Shown: positions 47,086-59,688, counted from the stretch's first letter. The stretch: DNA of 64,000 nt from Chrysaora quinquecirrha (GCA_014526335.1 JACTAT010000045.1:1486532-1550531); one strand, 5' to 3'. Notes: a model not told the origin generated them from the sequence alone. Numbers and translations are program-made.

Positions 47086-49321
47086 AGTCCGGTGGCCAAA
47101 TGCAAATTTCAAGGATGACCTTGACATGGAGTACATATGGGTTTTTATTTTATTTTCTGTGTATATGGTCATAGAAGACTCGAAAAAACGAAACTTGCCC
47201 CTTCCAAGTGTTGGGCAAATTTTTTTATGACCTGCTGAAGATGCGTCATGTCCAAGGTAAAAAATTCATCAAAAAATTTTCATGAATTGTCAAAACATAG
47301 TATTGTTTGGTCTCATTCGAGTGGAAATTGACTCTAGATTTTGAATATAGCATTAAGGTTAGTTTCCGTATATATAGATCAAAAGATATTGCTCAAGACA
47401 TCTGATTTTTACAAAAAAATCAAAAAAGTAAAACTAAGAAAAATGTTCTTTGAAAAATTATCTTTAGTTTTTTAGTTAGCATAGCTTGTATGTTAGTGAG
47501 TTAGCAAGTTAACTTTGGAAGATAGTAAGTTAGTTAGAAAACCAGTTAGCAAATTAGTTAGTTAGTTAGTTAAATTTAGTTTTTTTGTTAGTTTTGTAGG
47601 TAATTAATTAGTTGGTTTGTTAGTTAGTTAAATAGTTAGTTTTTTTTTAGTTAGTCTTATCACTAGTTAGTTACGTAGTTACTTACTTAGTTAGTTAGTT
47701 AGCCAGTTAGTAGCATGGCTTGTAAGTTAGTCAATTCGTTAGTTTGCTGCTTTAGAAGATTTTAAGTTAGTTTAAATCAGTTAGTTTGTTAGTTAGATAG
47801 CTAGTTAGGTTTTAGATAGTCAGTAAGTTACTTAGTTAGAATACATTGTAAATTTGTCAGTTAGTTCGTTAGCTACTTTAGAAGATATTAAGGTGGTTAG
47901 TAAGTTACTTTATTAGATAGCTAGTTAGTTAGGTAACTAGTTAGATAGTTGTTAGTTAGTTAGTGAGTTAGTTAGTTATTTAGTTAGTTAGTTAGTTAGT
48001 TGTTTAGTTAGTTTGCTAGTTATTTAGTCAGTTAGTTAGTTAGTTAATTATTTAGTTAGTTAGTAAATCAGTTAGCAAATTAGTTAGTTAGTTAGTTAAA
48101 TTTAGTTTGTTTGTTAGTTTGTTAGGTAATTAATTAGTTGGTTTGTTAGTTAGTTAAATAGTTAGTTTGTTTTATTAGTTAGTCTTATCACTAGTTAGTT
48201 ACGTAGTTACTTACTTAGTTAGTTAGTTAGTTATTTAGTTAGTTAGTTACTTAAGTAGCATAGCTTGTAAGTTAATCAGTTTGTTAGTTAGCTATTTCCG
48301 AATATTGTAAGTCAGTTAGTAAGTTAGTTCGTTAGCTACTTTAGAAGATGTTAGTGAGTTAATTTGCTAGTTAGCTACTTAGTTAGGTAACTAGCTAGTT
48401 AGTTAGTTAATTAGTTAGTTAGCAAGTTAGTTAATTAGTTAATAAGTTTGTTTACCAGATTGTTAGTTTGTTAACATAGCTTGCAAGTTAGTTAGTTAGT
48501 TAGTTAGTTAGTGAGTGAGTTAGTCAGTTATCTGGCTTGTTACGTTTTTAGATAGTCAGTAAGTTACTTAGTTAGAATACCTTGTAAATTAGTGAGTTAG
48601 TTCGTTAGGTACATTAAAAGGTAGTAAGGTGGTTCGTAAGTTACTTTATTAGTTAGCTAGTTAGTAAGGTAACTAGCTAGATAGTTATTAGTTAGTTAGC
48701 TAGTTAGTTATTTATTTAATCAGTTAGTTAGTAAGTTAGTTAGTTAGTTAGCTAGTTGGTTTCTTAGCTACATAGTTAGTTAGTTAGTTTTTTAGTTAGC
48801 TAGTTAGTTAGTTGGTTAGTCAGTTAGTTAATTAATTAGTTAGTTAGTTAGTTAATTAACTAACTAGCTACAATGCCTGCCAGAATTACTTGGAACACTC
48901 ATCATATTTTTGAGCTTAACTAAGTAACTTAAAAGTTACGCTAACTAACTAACCAAATAACTAACTCACTAACTATTTAATTATCTTACTAACTAAGTTA
49001 CTAACTAAGTAGTTATCTAACTAACTAACTAACTAACTAACTAACTTACTATCTTTCAAGGTAACTAACTGACTAACTAACTAGCTAGCTTAATAACTTA
49101 CTAAATAACTAACTTACTATCTCCCAAATTATCTAATTAACTAACTGAGTAATGTGCAAGCTATGCTAACTAACAAACTGACTATATGACAAACTAGTTA
49201 CCTAACTAACTAACTACCCTTTCTAACTAAGTAACTAACCAACTCAATATCTTCGAAAGTAGCTAACTAATTACCTGACTAACTTACAAGCTATGCTAGC
49301 TAACTAAAAAACTAACTACCC

Positions 49322-49364
<43 letters not shown>

Positions 49365-49475
49365 CAACTAACTAACTGACTAACTAACTAACTGACTAAT
49401 TACCTAACTAACTCACTTACTAATTAAAAAACTTACTAACTGATTTACTATTTTAGTACCTTCCAAAGTAGCTAA
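47086..49475. mobile_element. Foldback element B, right end missing
   Basis: A second copy abuts element A; the joint is a perfect 24-base palindrome at 47074-47097. Left terminal region 47086-47470, TTAG array to about 48860, the same turn with CAATGCCTGCCAGAATTACT, then a CTAA array to 49475. The right unique end is missing and a MITE follows directly. Confidence 0.78.
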
Positions 49476-49949
49476 CTCCCGGGAGGGGGGTACTTCAATG
49501 TGTCCATGATTAGACGTGAATCTGGACTTTGACAAAAGGACCCATTTGTATGATAGGATTTTCAAGGATTTCTGACCCATTTGCATGAAAATCGGGAAAT
49601 TTCAAGCCCTTGTGTATGAATTTGGTTGATTTTAAAACCCTTTTACAGTGCTAGAATTCACGAAAGGTCTCGCAAAATCGAATCGGACGGCGATTCTTTG
49701 CAATCAATGTGACTGAGCTCTGTTGTTGCTGCTAATTCATCGTTTGGAAAGCAAAAAACAAAGTAGAAAGGTTGTCAGCCACTTTGCGGTAAATCATAAT
49801 GGGACTTTTGGTAAGAAAATCCTAAAATACCAACCCATCAACCAGAATCGAGCAGAATATCAGACCCATGTGTAGAGAAATTCAGTCGAAAAAACCCATC
49901 CATATGAGCGGCACGTCTGGTATGTCTACATATTGAAGTACCCCCGGAG
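49476..49949. mobile_element. MITE with CTCCxGGGGGTACTTCAAT ends
   Basis: About 474 bases with inverted ends: CTCCCGGGAGGGGGGTACTT left and the complement of CTCCGGGGGTACTTCAATAT right. Its right end directly joins the resumed helicase frame. The interior has GACCCATTTG words in both halves. Confidence 0.65.
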
Positions 49950-49950
49950 C

Positions 49951-51099
49951 TTCAGATGTTGATTGGCGTAGGTTTCCACTTGTCCTCGGCAAGCCAGGTA
50001 CAGGAAAAACTTTCACCTTGCGTAACTGCATACAATACTGCATTCAGAATCACATTGCTGTATGTGTTGCTTTGCCAACTGGTACACTTGCATGCACATA
50101 CAGGGACAGATATGACAATGTTGTTGTATGTGACACTGTGCACAGTTTATTTCATTACCAATATGATCGTCAACATGACAACAATTACAATTTTATGCTT
50201 GCAAATGTTGATGTCATTTTCATTGATGAGGTTTCTCAAATCAGCACAGAGATATTCCATCATATCATTTCTATCTTAGAGAAACTCATGCAACGTCCTG
50301 TTGTCATATTGTCAGGTGACTTTGCTCAGCAGCAACCTATAGGTACTGTAGATGGTCTCACTAAGCAAGTGCCTAGCATTACAACATGCTCCCACTGCAT
50401 GAGTTTTGTCAATGTTGTAAGACTGACAGAACAATTTTGGACAAAATGTCCTTGACTACTTTCCTTCTTTCATCACATACGATTCCAAAAACCTACTGTT
50501 GACATGCTAAACAATATCTTCCAGGAGCGGATACTATGTACTGAGGAATGTGTTGATGACACGATTTATGATTCTTTATCAAGACACCCCAATGCAACAG
50601 TTCTCACAGTTTTACGTAGAGCAGCAAGACAAATTAATGAAATTATAATTCAAAATACATTTCATGGACAACCTCTTGCTGTTATTCTCATGGATGATGG
50701 CACATTAACACCAGTGTACAAGGGAATGCATTTAATACTTATGTATAATGCCAACAAAAAATAGGCTTTGTGAATGGCCAGTTCGTTACAGTTGTCACAA
50801 AACAGAACAACACTGTTCTTGTGAAACATCCGTACGGACACATAATATCTTTTTTCCCAATAACTAGAAACCAGGAATTTGAGTATGTTACTAGTTTTCC
50901 ATATCTTCCTGGTTATGCAACTACAATAACCAAAGTTCAGGGACAAACGTTGAAAAATATAATTGTTTGGCTAGACATGCAAAAAACACCACAAGGCACT
51001 GCATACGTTGCATTCTCTCGCACCACATCTCTTGATAACACCTATCTTCTAACTTATGTCTATCCTGAACAGTTTGCACCATCTCCTCATATTTTGTAG
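49951..51099 (+). pseudogene. Helitron-like Pif1 helicase, copy 2 (3' part)
   Basis: Continues the gene split at 44735. Walker A (GKPGTGKT) is at about 49990, Walker B (FIDEVSQIS) at about 50220, SGDFAQQQP near 50315, KVQGQTL near 50934 and YVAFSRTTSLDNTYLL before the stop at 51097-51099. A frame change near 50450 and one near 50762 break it. The regions at 2097-2961 and here align almost without gaps. Confidence 0.88.
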
Positions 51100-51261
51100 A
51101 ACTCTTTCTTACATAAGAAATCTACTACATCTTCCACAAACTGAATTGGAATCAAACATTACCATATTGTATAAAACTTCATGAGTAACAAAAAAGTAGC
51201 ATAAATAGAACATCCTATAAATTATTTGCATGACCATTTATTTGCATCTTTCTCCTTTCAG

Positions 51262-52110
51262 ATGAGCAAACAAATATACGTGTCCAAGGCAAAAGGTGTG
51301 AGTTACTTCTCACACTTTCCCAAGAACTTTCTCTCCCCATACGGCGGTCAAAAAAAATTGACAACGAAACAATATGGAAAAGAATCCAGCCAGAGTGCTG
51401 TGAATGGTTGAGAAGGCCAGCAACGGGAATGTCCGAATTGCATTCAACAATTGATGAAAACTTGCACATCCTTAAAAATAACTCTTCCTTTATGAAAGAG
51501 AAACATGTTTCAAACTTCGAAAAGATTTTAGATCCTTTAAAAAACACTTTAACAAAATTCCATAAAGATTATGATGGATTTGTTGACAAGAAGGATGCAA
51601 TGTCTTTTGTAAATTCTATTATGGACTTGACAGATGAGCAGATGCAAGTTTTCCGCGATGCGGTCGACGTTGGTGGTGCTCTTTTCTCGATTGGAATCCA
51701 TGTTCTTGTTGCAGAACAACTTCTTGCAGAGCCTGAATGATATGCAGATGCTCTTTCATTTGCACAAAGAGCAGACCCCGAGTTTAAAAGAAGCAAAAAC
51801 CTGAAAGATCTACTGTACCTTCTCTACACAGAGAGGGGGGCAGCACCAGCAACAACTTCTTCATCCAAAAAAAGTTAAAGGCCATGCTTGACTCTGATGA
51901 AAGTGACGATGAAACAAGAAAAGCAACTACATCGACCAGAAAAAGAAAGTTATTGTTTGATGACACTGACGACGAAGAAGATACATCAAATGACAACAGT
52001 GAAACAACAAAGAAAAGGAAAAAAAGAAGACAATACAAGTAGAACAACATACACCTGACAAGGAAAAACAACTTGAAAAGAAAAAGAAAGACAAAAAAGA
52101 CATTAAATAA
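51262..52110 (+). pseudogene. ORF2 companion protein, copy 2
   Basis: Homologue of the protein at 3137. Matching blocks: MSKQIYVSKAKGVSYFSHFP, LRRPATGMSELHSTIDENL and VGGALFSIGIHVLVAEQLL. The start follows CCTTTCAG, a splice acceptor also present in copy 1. Breaks: a frame change near 51350, a stop at 51738-51740 and more stops in the lysine-rich tail. No capsid-type module follows it. Confidence 0.8.
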
Positions 52111-52264
52111 CTTCACATTTCTTAGATTTTTTTTTCTAATTACTTAGCACACATATATCATTTATTACGTAACTATATTGCTTAATGATTTCTCTTCCAA
52201 TTAACTTAATCTTTGTAGCTATCGTTTATACCTTATATCAAGGACTGCTTTATACAATGAATTC

Positions 52265-55249
52265 AAGAAGACATTTCCAGTGAAGCAGTCAAATTCTTTT
52301 TCTAGTTTAGCTGTCATACATCAGTGAAACAAAAGTCTGTATAAGACACAAACTTAAATTATGCAAATTACATTAGATACATCAATACATGGAGAAAAGC
52401 TTTCTCTACAACCCTATCTAAGTGTTTTTATAGGGCAAGCTTGCATTTTTTAGAAAACTGTTATTTTCAACAAGACATTTACACGGATGCAGTCAAATCA
52501 GTTTCTTTATCTTCTTCTAGTTAAGGTGCTGCAATTCAGTGAAAGCAAAGTCTGTATAACAAAATATCGTAATTGTGCCAGTTGTGTGAGACACATCAGT
52601 AGATAGAGAAGAGGTTGCTCTACAAGCCAATCTAAGTGTTTTTTTGGGGCAGTCTTGCATTTGTTAGAAAATTTTTATTTTCAAACAAGCATTATCACTC
52701 ATGCATTTTGTCAGGTCCTGTACCTTTTTCCAGTTTACTTACTGTAAATCACTGAAACAAAAGTCTGTAAAAATCAAACATTTTTGTCATCTCTGTTAGA
52801 CACATCAATAGAAAGAAACATGTTGCTCTAAAACCTTGTTTAAGTCTTTTTGCTGGGCAAGCCTGCATTTTTTTAAAAATTCTATTTTCAAGAAGACATT
52901 TCCAGTGAAGCAGTCAAATTCTTTTTCTAGTTTAGCTGTCATACATCAGTGAAACAAAAGTCTGTATAAGACACAAACTTAAATTATGCAAATTACATTA
53001 GATACATCAATACATGGAGAAAAGATTTCTCTACAACCCTATCTAAGTGTTTTTATAGGGCAAGCTTGCATTTTTTAGAAAACTGTTATTTTCAACAAGA
53101 CATTTACACGGATGCAGTCAAATCAGGTTCTTTATCTTCTTATAGTTAAGGTGCTGCAATTCAGTGAAAGCAAAGTCTGTATAAGAAAAAATCGTAATTG
53201 TGACAGTTTTGTGAGACACATCAGTAGATAGAGAAGAGCTTGCTCTACAAGCCTATTTAAGTGTTTTTGTAAGCAAGCTACACTGCTTGAGAAAAATAGT
53301 CATTTGCAAAAAAACGTCATTTGCAAAAAAACAGTCGAATTGGGTTCTTTACCTTCTTCTAGTTTAGGTGCTGTAAATGAGTGAAACAAAAGTCTGTATT
53401 AGAAAAGAACTTTTATTTTGAAACTTAATGTGAGAGACATCAGTAGATAGAGAAAGTCTTGATCTACAACTCTATCTAATTGTTTTGTGGAGCAAGCCTG
53501 CATTTCTTAGGAAATTTTTATTTTCCGACAGGCATTATCACTTATGCATCGAGTCAGGTCCTGTAACTTTTTCCAGTTTACTTACTGTAAATCCCTGAAA
53601 CAAAAGTCTGTAAAAATCAAACATTTTTGTCATCTTTGTTAGACACATCAATAGAAAGAAAGAAGCTTGCTCTAAAACCTTATCTAAGTGTTTTTGCAGG
53701 GCAAGCCTGCATTGTTTTGACAAATGCTATTTTCAAGAAGACATTTCCAGTGAAGCAGTCAAATTCTTTTTCTAGTTTAGCTGTCATACATCAGTGAAAC
53801 AAAAGTCTGTATAAGACACAAACTTAAATTATGCAAATTACATTAGATACATCAATACATGGAGAAAAGATTTCTCTACAACCCTATCTAAGTGTTTTTA
53901 TAGGGCAAGCTTGCATTTTTTAGAAAACTGTTATTTTCAACAAGACATTTACACGGATGCAGTCAAATCAGTTTCTTTATCTTCTTCTAGTTAAGGTGCT
54001 GCAATTCAGTGAAAGCAAAGTCTGTATAACAAAATATCGTAATTGTGCCAGTTGTGTGAGACACATCAGTAGATAGAGAAGAGCTTGCTCTACAAGCCAA
54101 TCTAAGTGTTTTTTTGGGGCAGTCTTGCATTTGTTAGAAAATTTTTATTTTCAAACAAGCATTATCACTCATGCATTTTGTCAGGTCCTGTACCTTTTTC
54201 CAGTTTACTTACTGTAAATCACTGAAACAAAAGTCTGTAAAAATCAAACATTTTTGTCATCTCTGTTAGACACATCAATAGAAAGAAACATGTTGCTCTA
54301 AAACCTTGTTTAAGTCTTTTTGCTGGGCAAGCCTGCATTTTTTGACAAATTCTATTTTCAAGAAGACATTTCCAGTGAAGCAGTCAAATTCTTTTTCTAG
54401 TTTAGCTGTCATACATCAGTGAAACAAAAGTCTGTATAAGACACAAACTTAAATTATGCAAATTACATTAGATACATCAATACATGGAGAAAAGATTTTT
54501 CTACAACCCTATCTAAGTGTTTTTATAGGGCAAGCTTGCATTTTTTAGAAAACTGTTATTTTCAACAAGACATTTACACGGATGCAGTCAAATCAGTTTC
54601 TTTATCTTCTTCTAGTTAAGGTGCTGCAATTCAGTGAAAGCAAAGTCTGTATAAGAAAAAATCGTAATTGTGACAGTTTTGTGAGACACATCAGTAGATA
54701 GAGAAGAGCTTGCTCTACAAGCCTATTTAAGTGTTTTTGTAAGCAAGCTACACTGCTTGAGAAAAATAGTCATTTGCAAAAAAACGTCATTTGCAAAAAA
54801 ACAGTCGAATTGGGTTCTTTACCTTCCTCTAGTTTAGGTGCTGTAAATGAGTGAAACAAAAGTCTGTATTAGAAAAGAACTTTTATTTTGAAACTTAATG
54901 TGAGAGACATCAGTAGATAGAGAAAGTCTTGATCTACAACTCTATCTAATTGTTTTGTGGAGCAAGCCTGCATTTCTTAGGAAATTTTTATTTTCCGACA
55001 GGCATTATCACTTATGCATCGAGTCAGGTCCTGTAACTTTTTCCAGTTTACTTACTGTAAATCCCTGAAACAAAAGTCTGTAAAAATCAAACATTTTTGT
55101 CATCTTTGTTAGACACATCAATAGAAAGAAAGAAGTTGCTCTAAAACCTTGTTTAAGTCTTTTTGCTGGGCAAGCCTGCATTTTTTGACAAATTCTATTT
55201 TCAAGAAGACATTTCCAGTGAAGCAGTCAAATTCTTTTTCTAGTATCTT
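52265..55249. repeat. Higher-order satellite, 1.47-kb unit
   Basis: Built of about 209-base monomers sharing words such as CAAAAGTCTGTATAAG, ACACATCAGTAGATAGAGAA and GGGCAAGCTTGCATTTTTTA. The marker ACATTTCCAGTGAAGCAGTC starts at 52271, 52896, 53741, 54366 and 55209, so blocks of 625 (three monomers) and about 844 bases (four) alternate. The seven-monomer super-unit of about 1469 bases is present twice and nearly identical. Diverged monomers reappear at 63560. Confidence 0.88.
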
Positions 55250-56090
55250 ACTAGTTTTATGAAATTGAATGATTCAAGTGTTCACATAAAACTATGTAAT
55301 AAAAATACATACCTTATTTCTTCTATGAACAACTAAAAAATAAAGAATTAGAAATTTAGTTGAAAGAATTGAAACGAATAATTGAAGTCAAGATTCTTAG
55401 GCCCGATCGGGTCTCGAAGCTTCATAAGTTTCACGGCTTTTAGAATACGTTTTGGTCAGTCAAATAAAAATAAAACATCCTTAAATAAGCAAGAAACATT
55501 TATTATAAGTTAAAATGATAAGAAAACTGTATTTCTATGAAAAAAGTAAGAGTTGAAACAAAGAATTGAAGTCAAGATTCTTAGGCCCGATCGGGTCTCG
55601 AAGCTTCATAAGTTTCACGGCTTTTAGAATAAGTTTTGGTCAGTCAAATAAAAATAAAACATCCTTAAATAAGCAAGAAACATTTATTATAAGTTAAAAT
55701 GATAAGAAAACTGTATTTCTATGAAAAAAGTAAGAGTTGAAACAAAGAATTGAAGTCAAGATTCTTAGGCCCGGTCGGGTCTCGAAGCTTCATAAGTTTC
55801 ACGGCTTTTGGAATAAGTTTTGGTCAGGTAAATAAAAATAAAACATCCTTAAATAAGCAAGAAACATTTATTATAAGCTTAAATGATAAGAAAACTGTAT
55901 TTCTATGAAAAAAGTAAGAGTTGAAACAAAGAATTGAAGTCAAGATTCTTAGGCCCGGTCGGGTCTCGAAGCTTCATAAGTTTCACGGCTTTTGGAATAA
56001 GTTTTGGTCAGGTAAATAAAAATAAAACATCCTTAAATAAGCAAGAAACATTTATTATAAGTTAAAATGATAAGAAAACCTCGTTTCTAA
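55250..56090. repeat. 184-bp tandem repeat, left block
   Basis: Four units spaced exactly 184 bases apart (marker GGCCCG at 55400, 55584, 55768 and 55952), with AGGCCCGATCGGGTCTCGAA at the core, following a leader at 55250 that is repeated at 56947 and 57746. They sit downstream of the splice donor of the exonuclease-like exon and so may be intronic for it. Confidence 0.85.
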
Positions 56091-56132
56091 CACTTTTCTG
56101 AGAAAAAGTAGAGAAAAGTTAAAGATACTTAC

Positions 56133-56576
56133 CAAAATTCCGAGAAAATTTTCCAAGAGTGTTTGCATTTGCTGACGTGACGGGGGTCGTGAGATGTCGC
56201 CTTCGGCGCTCCAAATTCCTCGATATTTCTACTGGCTATACCAATTTGTTTGCAAAGTTCTCTTTCAACTTGTCCACCTTTATAATAGACAAATCCAACA
56301 TCATTCCATGTTAAGATGTCCCTGATGATAGGTCTACATTCATCACATTTCAAAGATGCTCCAGTTGGTTGATATTCTAGGTTGTGAATGCTTTTTTTAC
56401 ACCAATCGTAGGCCCTCTGCCACTTTGAATCTAAATCTTCATATGGAGTACATGGTTTGTACTCTCGTATGAAGGATGTCTCTCCATCGTCCAATAATAT
56501 GGCTATTTTTCGTATGCACTGCTTGACTTTAGAACTCTGGATGTATTCAATATCCATCAAGGCTATGCGTGCCATT
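56133..56576 (-). CDS. DEDDh exonuclease-like exon
   Basis: A 444-base open exon on the minus strand, bounded by an acceptor (TTTTCTAG before AATGGCACG) and a donor (GGTAAGTATC). It encodes ALMDIEYIQSSKVKQCIRK at the N-terminus (a D-x-E motif), then YYKGGQVERELCKQIG, NIEEFGAP and HDPRHVSKCKHSWKIFSE. That order (D-x-E, KGG-x-x-E, NLE-x-GxPK, then C/H-rich end) is the pattern of a DEDDh-type exonuclease found in animal mobile elements. Other exons were not located; part of the exon is duplicated at 57336. Confidence 0.5.
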
Positions 56577-56946
56577 CTAGAAAACAAGGTGGAATAAAAG
56601 ACGTTAAAAATTGCTGAAATTAGTAGGGGTGGTTCAAAGCATGTTTGCTATCCTAGTTCATCAAAAAGATCGAATAATAAAACACGAACTTAACGGGGCC
56701 TTGATGAGCAGCATTACCTGTCTACCAAGGGTCTCCTGGGTTCAAGAATTTCTCGTGCATGGAAAAGTCTTCAGCCACCTGTTCTGAAACTCACCAAACG
56801 GCTGTTGTAACGAACGGCCTACTAATCCTACGCTGCACGAGGGCTCAACACAGTCTCTCATGACATTGGCCAGAGATTCGTCAATAGCCTTTCGAGTCTG
56901 AGAGAGGTGGTGTTAATTAAACGATAAGAACGATGAACATTAATTA

Positions 56947-58330
56947 ATCTTACTAGTTTTATGAAATTGAATGATTCAAGTGTTCACATAAAACTATGTA
57001 ATAAAAATACATACCTTATTTCTTCTATGAACAACTAAAAAATAAAGAATTAGAAATTTAGTTGAAAGAATTGAAACGAATAATTGAAGTCAAGATTCTT
57101 AGGCCCGATCGGGTCTCGAAGCTTCATAAGTTTCACGGCTTTTAGAATACGTTTTGGTCAGTCAAATAAAAATAAAACATCCTTAAATAAGCAAGAAACA
57201 TTTATTATAAGTTAAAATGATAAGAAAACTGTATTTCTATGAAAAAAGTAAGAGTTGAAACAAAGAATTGAAGTCAAGATTCTTAGGCCCGATCGGGTCT
57301 CGAAGCTTCATAAGTTTCACGGCTTTTAGAATAAGTCTGGATGTATTCAATATCCATCAAAGCTATACGTGCCATTCTAGAAAACAAGGTGGAATAAAAG
57401 ACGTTAAAATTTGCTGAAATTAGTAGGGGTGGTTCAAAGCATGTTTGCTATCCTAGTTCATCAAAAAGATCGAATAATAAAACACGAACTTAACGGGGCC
57501 TTGATGAGCAGCATTACCTGTCTACCAAGGGTCTCCCGAGTTCAAGAATTTCTTGTGCATGGAAAAGTCTTCAGCCACCTGTTCTGAAACTCACCAAATG
57601 GCTGTTGTAACGAACGGCCTACTAATCCTACGCTGCACGGGGGCTCAACACAGTCTCTCATGACATTGGCCAGAGCATTCGTCAATAGCCTTTCGAGTCT
57701 GAGAGGGTGGTGTTAATTAAACGATAAGAATGATGAACATTAATTAATCTTGTTAGTTTTATGAAATTGAATGATTCGAGTGTTCACATAAAACTATGTA
57801 ATAAAAATACGTACCTTTTTTCTTCTATAGACAACTAAAAAATAAAGAATTAGAAATTTAGTTGAAAGAATTGAAACAAAGAATTGAAGTCAAGATTCTT
57901 AGGCCCGGTCGGGTCTCAAGCTTCATAAGTTTCACAGCTTCATAAGTTTCACGGCTTTTGGAATAAGTTTTGGTCAGGTAAATAAAATAAAACATCCTTA
58001 AATAAGCAAGAAACATTTATTATAAGTTTAAATGGTAAGAAAACTGTATTTCTATGAAAAAAGTAAGAGTTGAAACAAAGAATTGAAGTCAAGATTCTTA
58101 GGCCCGGTTGGGTCTCGAAGCTTCATAAGTTTCACGGCTTTTGGAATAAGTTTTGGTCAGGTAAATAAAAATAAAACATCCTTAAATAAGCAAGAAACAT
58201 TTATTATAAGTTTAAATGGTAAGAAAACTGTATTTCTAACACTTTTCTGAGAAAAAGTAGAGAAAAGCTAAAGATACTTACCAAAATTCCGAGAAAATTT
58301 TCCAAGAGTGTTTGCATTTGCTGACGTGAC
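56947..58330. repeat. Duplicated 184-bp repeat blocks and exon edge
   Basis: The leader at 55250 recurs at 56947 and 57746; 184-base units recur with GGCCCG at 57102, 57286, 57902 and 58102 (the last spacing is 200 because of a small internal duplication). The 56537-56940 segment, which includes the exon acceptor, recurs at 57336-57740. The exon donor region (56088-56178) recurs at 58232-58331. The whole region grew by segmental duplication. Confidence 0.8.
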
Positions 58331-58369
58331 GCCAATTTTAATTTTTCCCGCGATAAAATCCTCGTCACG

Positions 58370-58640
58370 TGACGCCTCGTTTTTGAATGACTTTCTGAAG
58401 AAGGATAGATCTGATTGGTTGATTGACCATGTTTCCAACTTACAGCGATTTGATTGGTTGAAACTCTTGTTTCCAAGGTTTCTATGAAGAAGACTAGGTC
58501 TAGTTTACACAATTTGATTGGTTAAAACTCTTGTTTCTAGAAAGTTCTGAAGAAGACTAGGTCTAGTTTACAACGATTTGATTGGTTGAAAGTCTTGTTT
58601 CCAAGGCTTCTTTGAAGACTTTTAGAAACACACAAAACCG
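58370..58640 (+). promoter_or_regulatory. Upstream region of the RING gene: CCAAT repeats, E-box, HSE
   Basis: Four copies of the inverted CCAAT word GATTGGTT (58412, 58452, 58517, 58572) lie in repeated blocks of about 60 bases. GTCACGTGAC, a palindromic E-box, is at about 58371. At 58534-58548 three alternating pentamers TTTCT-AGAAA-GTTCT form a minimal heat-shock element. No clear TATA box. The promoter role is inferred. Confidence 0.5.
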
Positions 58641-58713
58641 TTGAGTTTGTTGTTTTTATTTTGCTTCAACCTACTGCGGCCTGTTGTGTTTAGTTTTAAG
58701 TCTCGAAGAAAAG

Positions 58714-59603
58714 ATGATTGGAGCGAGGAGAGCAATTGTCAACATGCAGCAAATGATCAGACTGCAACCAGGAGAGTCAGTATTTCAGAGCAACTGCTCC
58801 ATTTGTCTAACATCAGAGACGAATGATGCTTACTACTCGAGATGTCAGCAGTGCCAGCAAGTTTTTCATCTGGGATGCATAAACCAGTAAGTTGTTTCAA
58901 ACATTCACTTAAACCTATAATAATTATTTCAAACATTTGTTTATACTAATTATTTCAAGTATTTATTTATTTCTTTTTCATTTCAGATGGCGAGTGCAAA
59001 TGAATTCATGTCCTCTGTGTAGACTCACACCATACAATGCTGCTATACTAGAGGTAATTTGTAAAAGCATAATTTATACTCATTTAAATATACCTATAAG
59101 GTTGGAACATCGTCTCATATTCTCTTTATTATTATTAGGCTGCTGCTCAAGAATCTTCAGAATCTTCAGAATCTTCAGTATCTTCAGGACCTATGGTTAT
59201 ACAGCCTTCAGAATCTATGCTAGTACGACCTACAATAGTGCGCGATGTAATGATGCAAACAGCACTTCAGGAGATAACAGATAGAGCATTCAACACTCCC
59301 GATGATGATGTAGATATCGGAGATTATGGACTTGTTGCTGATGATAGTGAAGATAGTGGTTATGGTAGTGATGATATTTCTGAAGAGAGCTACGAGGCGT
59401 TAAGTCAACAGCATTATAATACACCAGAAGAAGAAGAGGTCAATCCTTTTCTGCTGACAAGAATAACAAGGTTTGCAAACGATAGTAATGAGAACGCTAG
59501 TTTTTTAATTCGTATGATTGAATTCAAAGAAATGATGGACAGAATGTCGAGGAATCTCTCAGCACGGGTAACGTTAAGAATTGACCCATCACCAGAACGC
59601 TAA
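58714..59603 (+). CDS. Spliced RING-type zinc-finger protein (three exons)
   Basis: Exons 58714-58886, 58987-59053 and 59139-59603, joined by GT-AG introns of 100 and 85 bases, give 234 residues without a stop. Residues 28-69 form a RING-like finger: C28-x2-C31, C44-x2-C47, H52-x2-C55, C66-x2-C69, with FHLGCINQW and CPLCR typical of E3 ubiquitin ligases; the C4HC3 order is a RING variant. The first splice junction falls inside the finger, which confirms the intron. The rest is acidic and serine-rich with a helical C-terminus. Intact, and upstream of the Fic gene on the same strand. Likely role: ubiquitin ligase acting for the element or its host; the substrate is unknown. Confidence 0.75.
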
Positions 59604-59688
59604 CTGTTTACATCATTTTTTAAAAAATCAGTTATAAAAGCTTAATGATTGTCTCTATTTATTCCATATTACATCGTATTATGTTGAA

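Noticed and set aside
45130..49475. Telomere-like repeats
   Set aside because: The unit is TTAG, not the animal TTAGGG, it is irregular, and its orientation flips within each element.
52265..55249. CRISPR-like array
   Set aside because: Monomers of about 209 bases without short repeat/unique spacer alternation, in a eukaryotic setting; this is satellite DNA.
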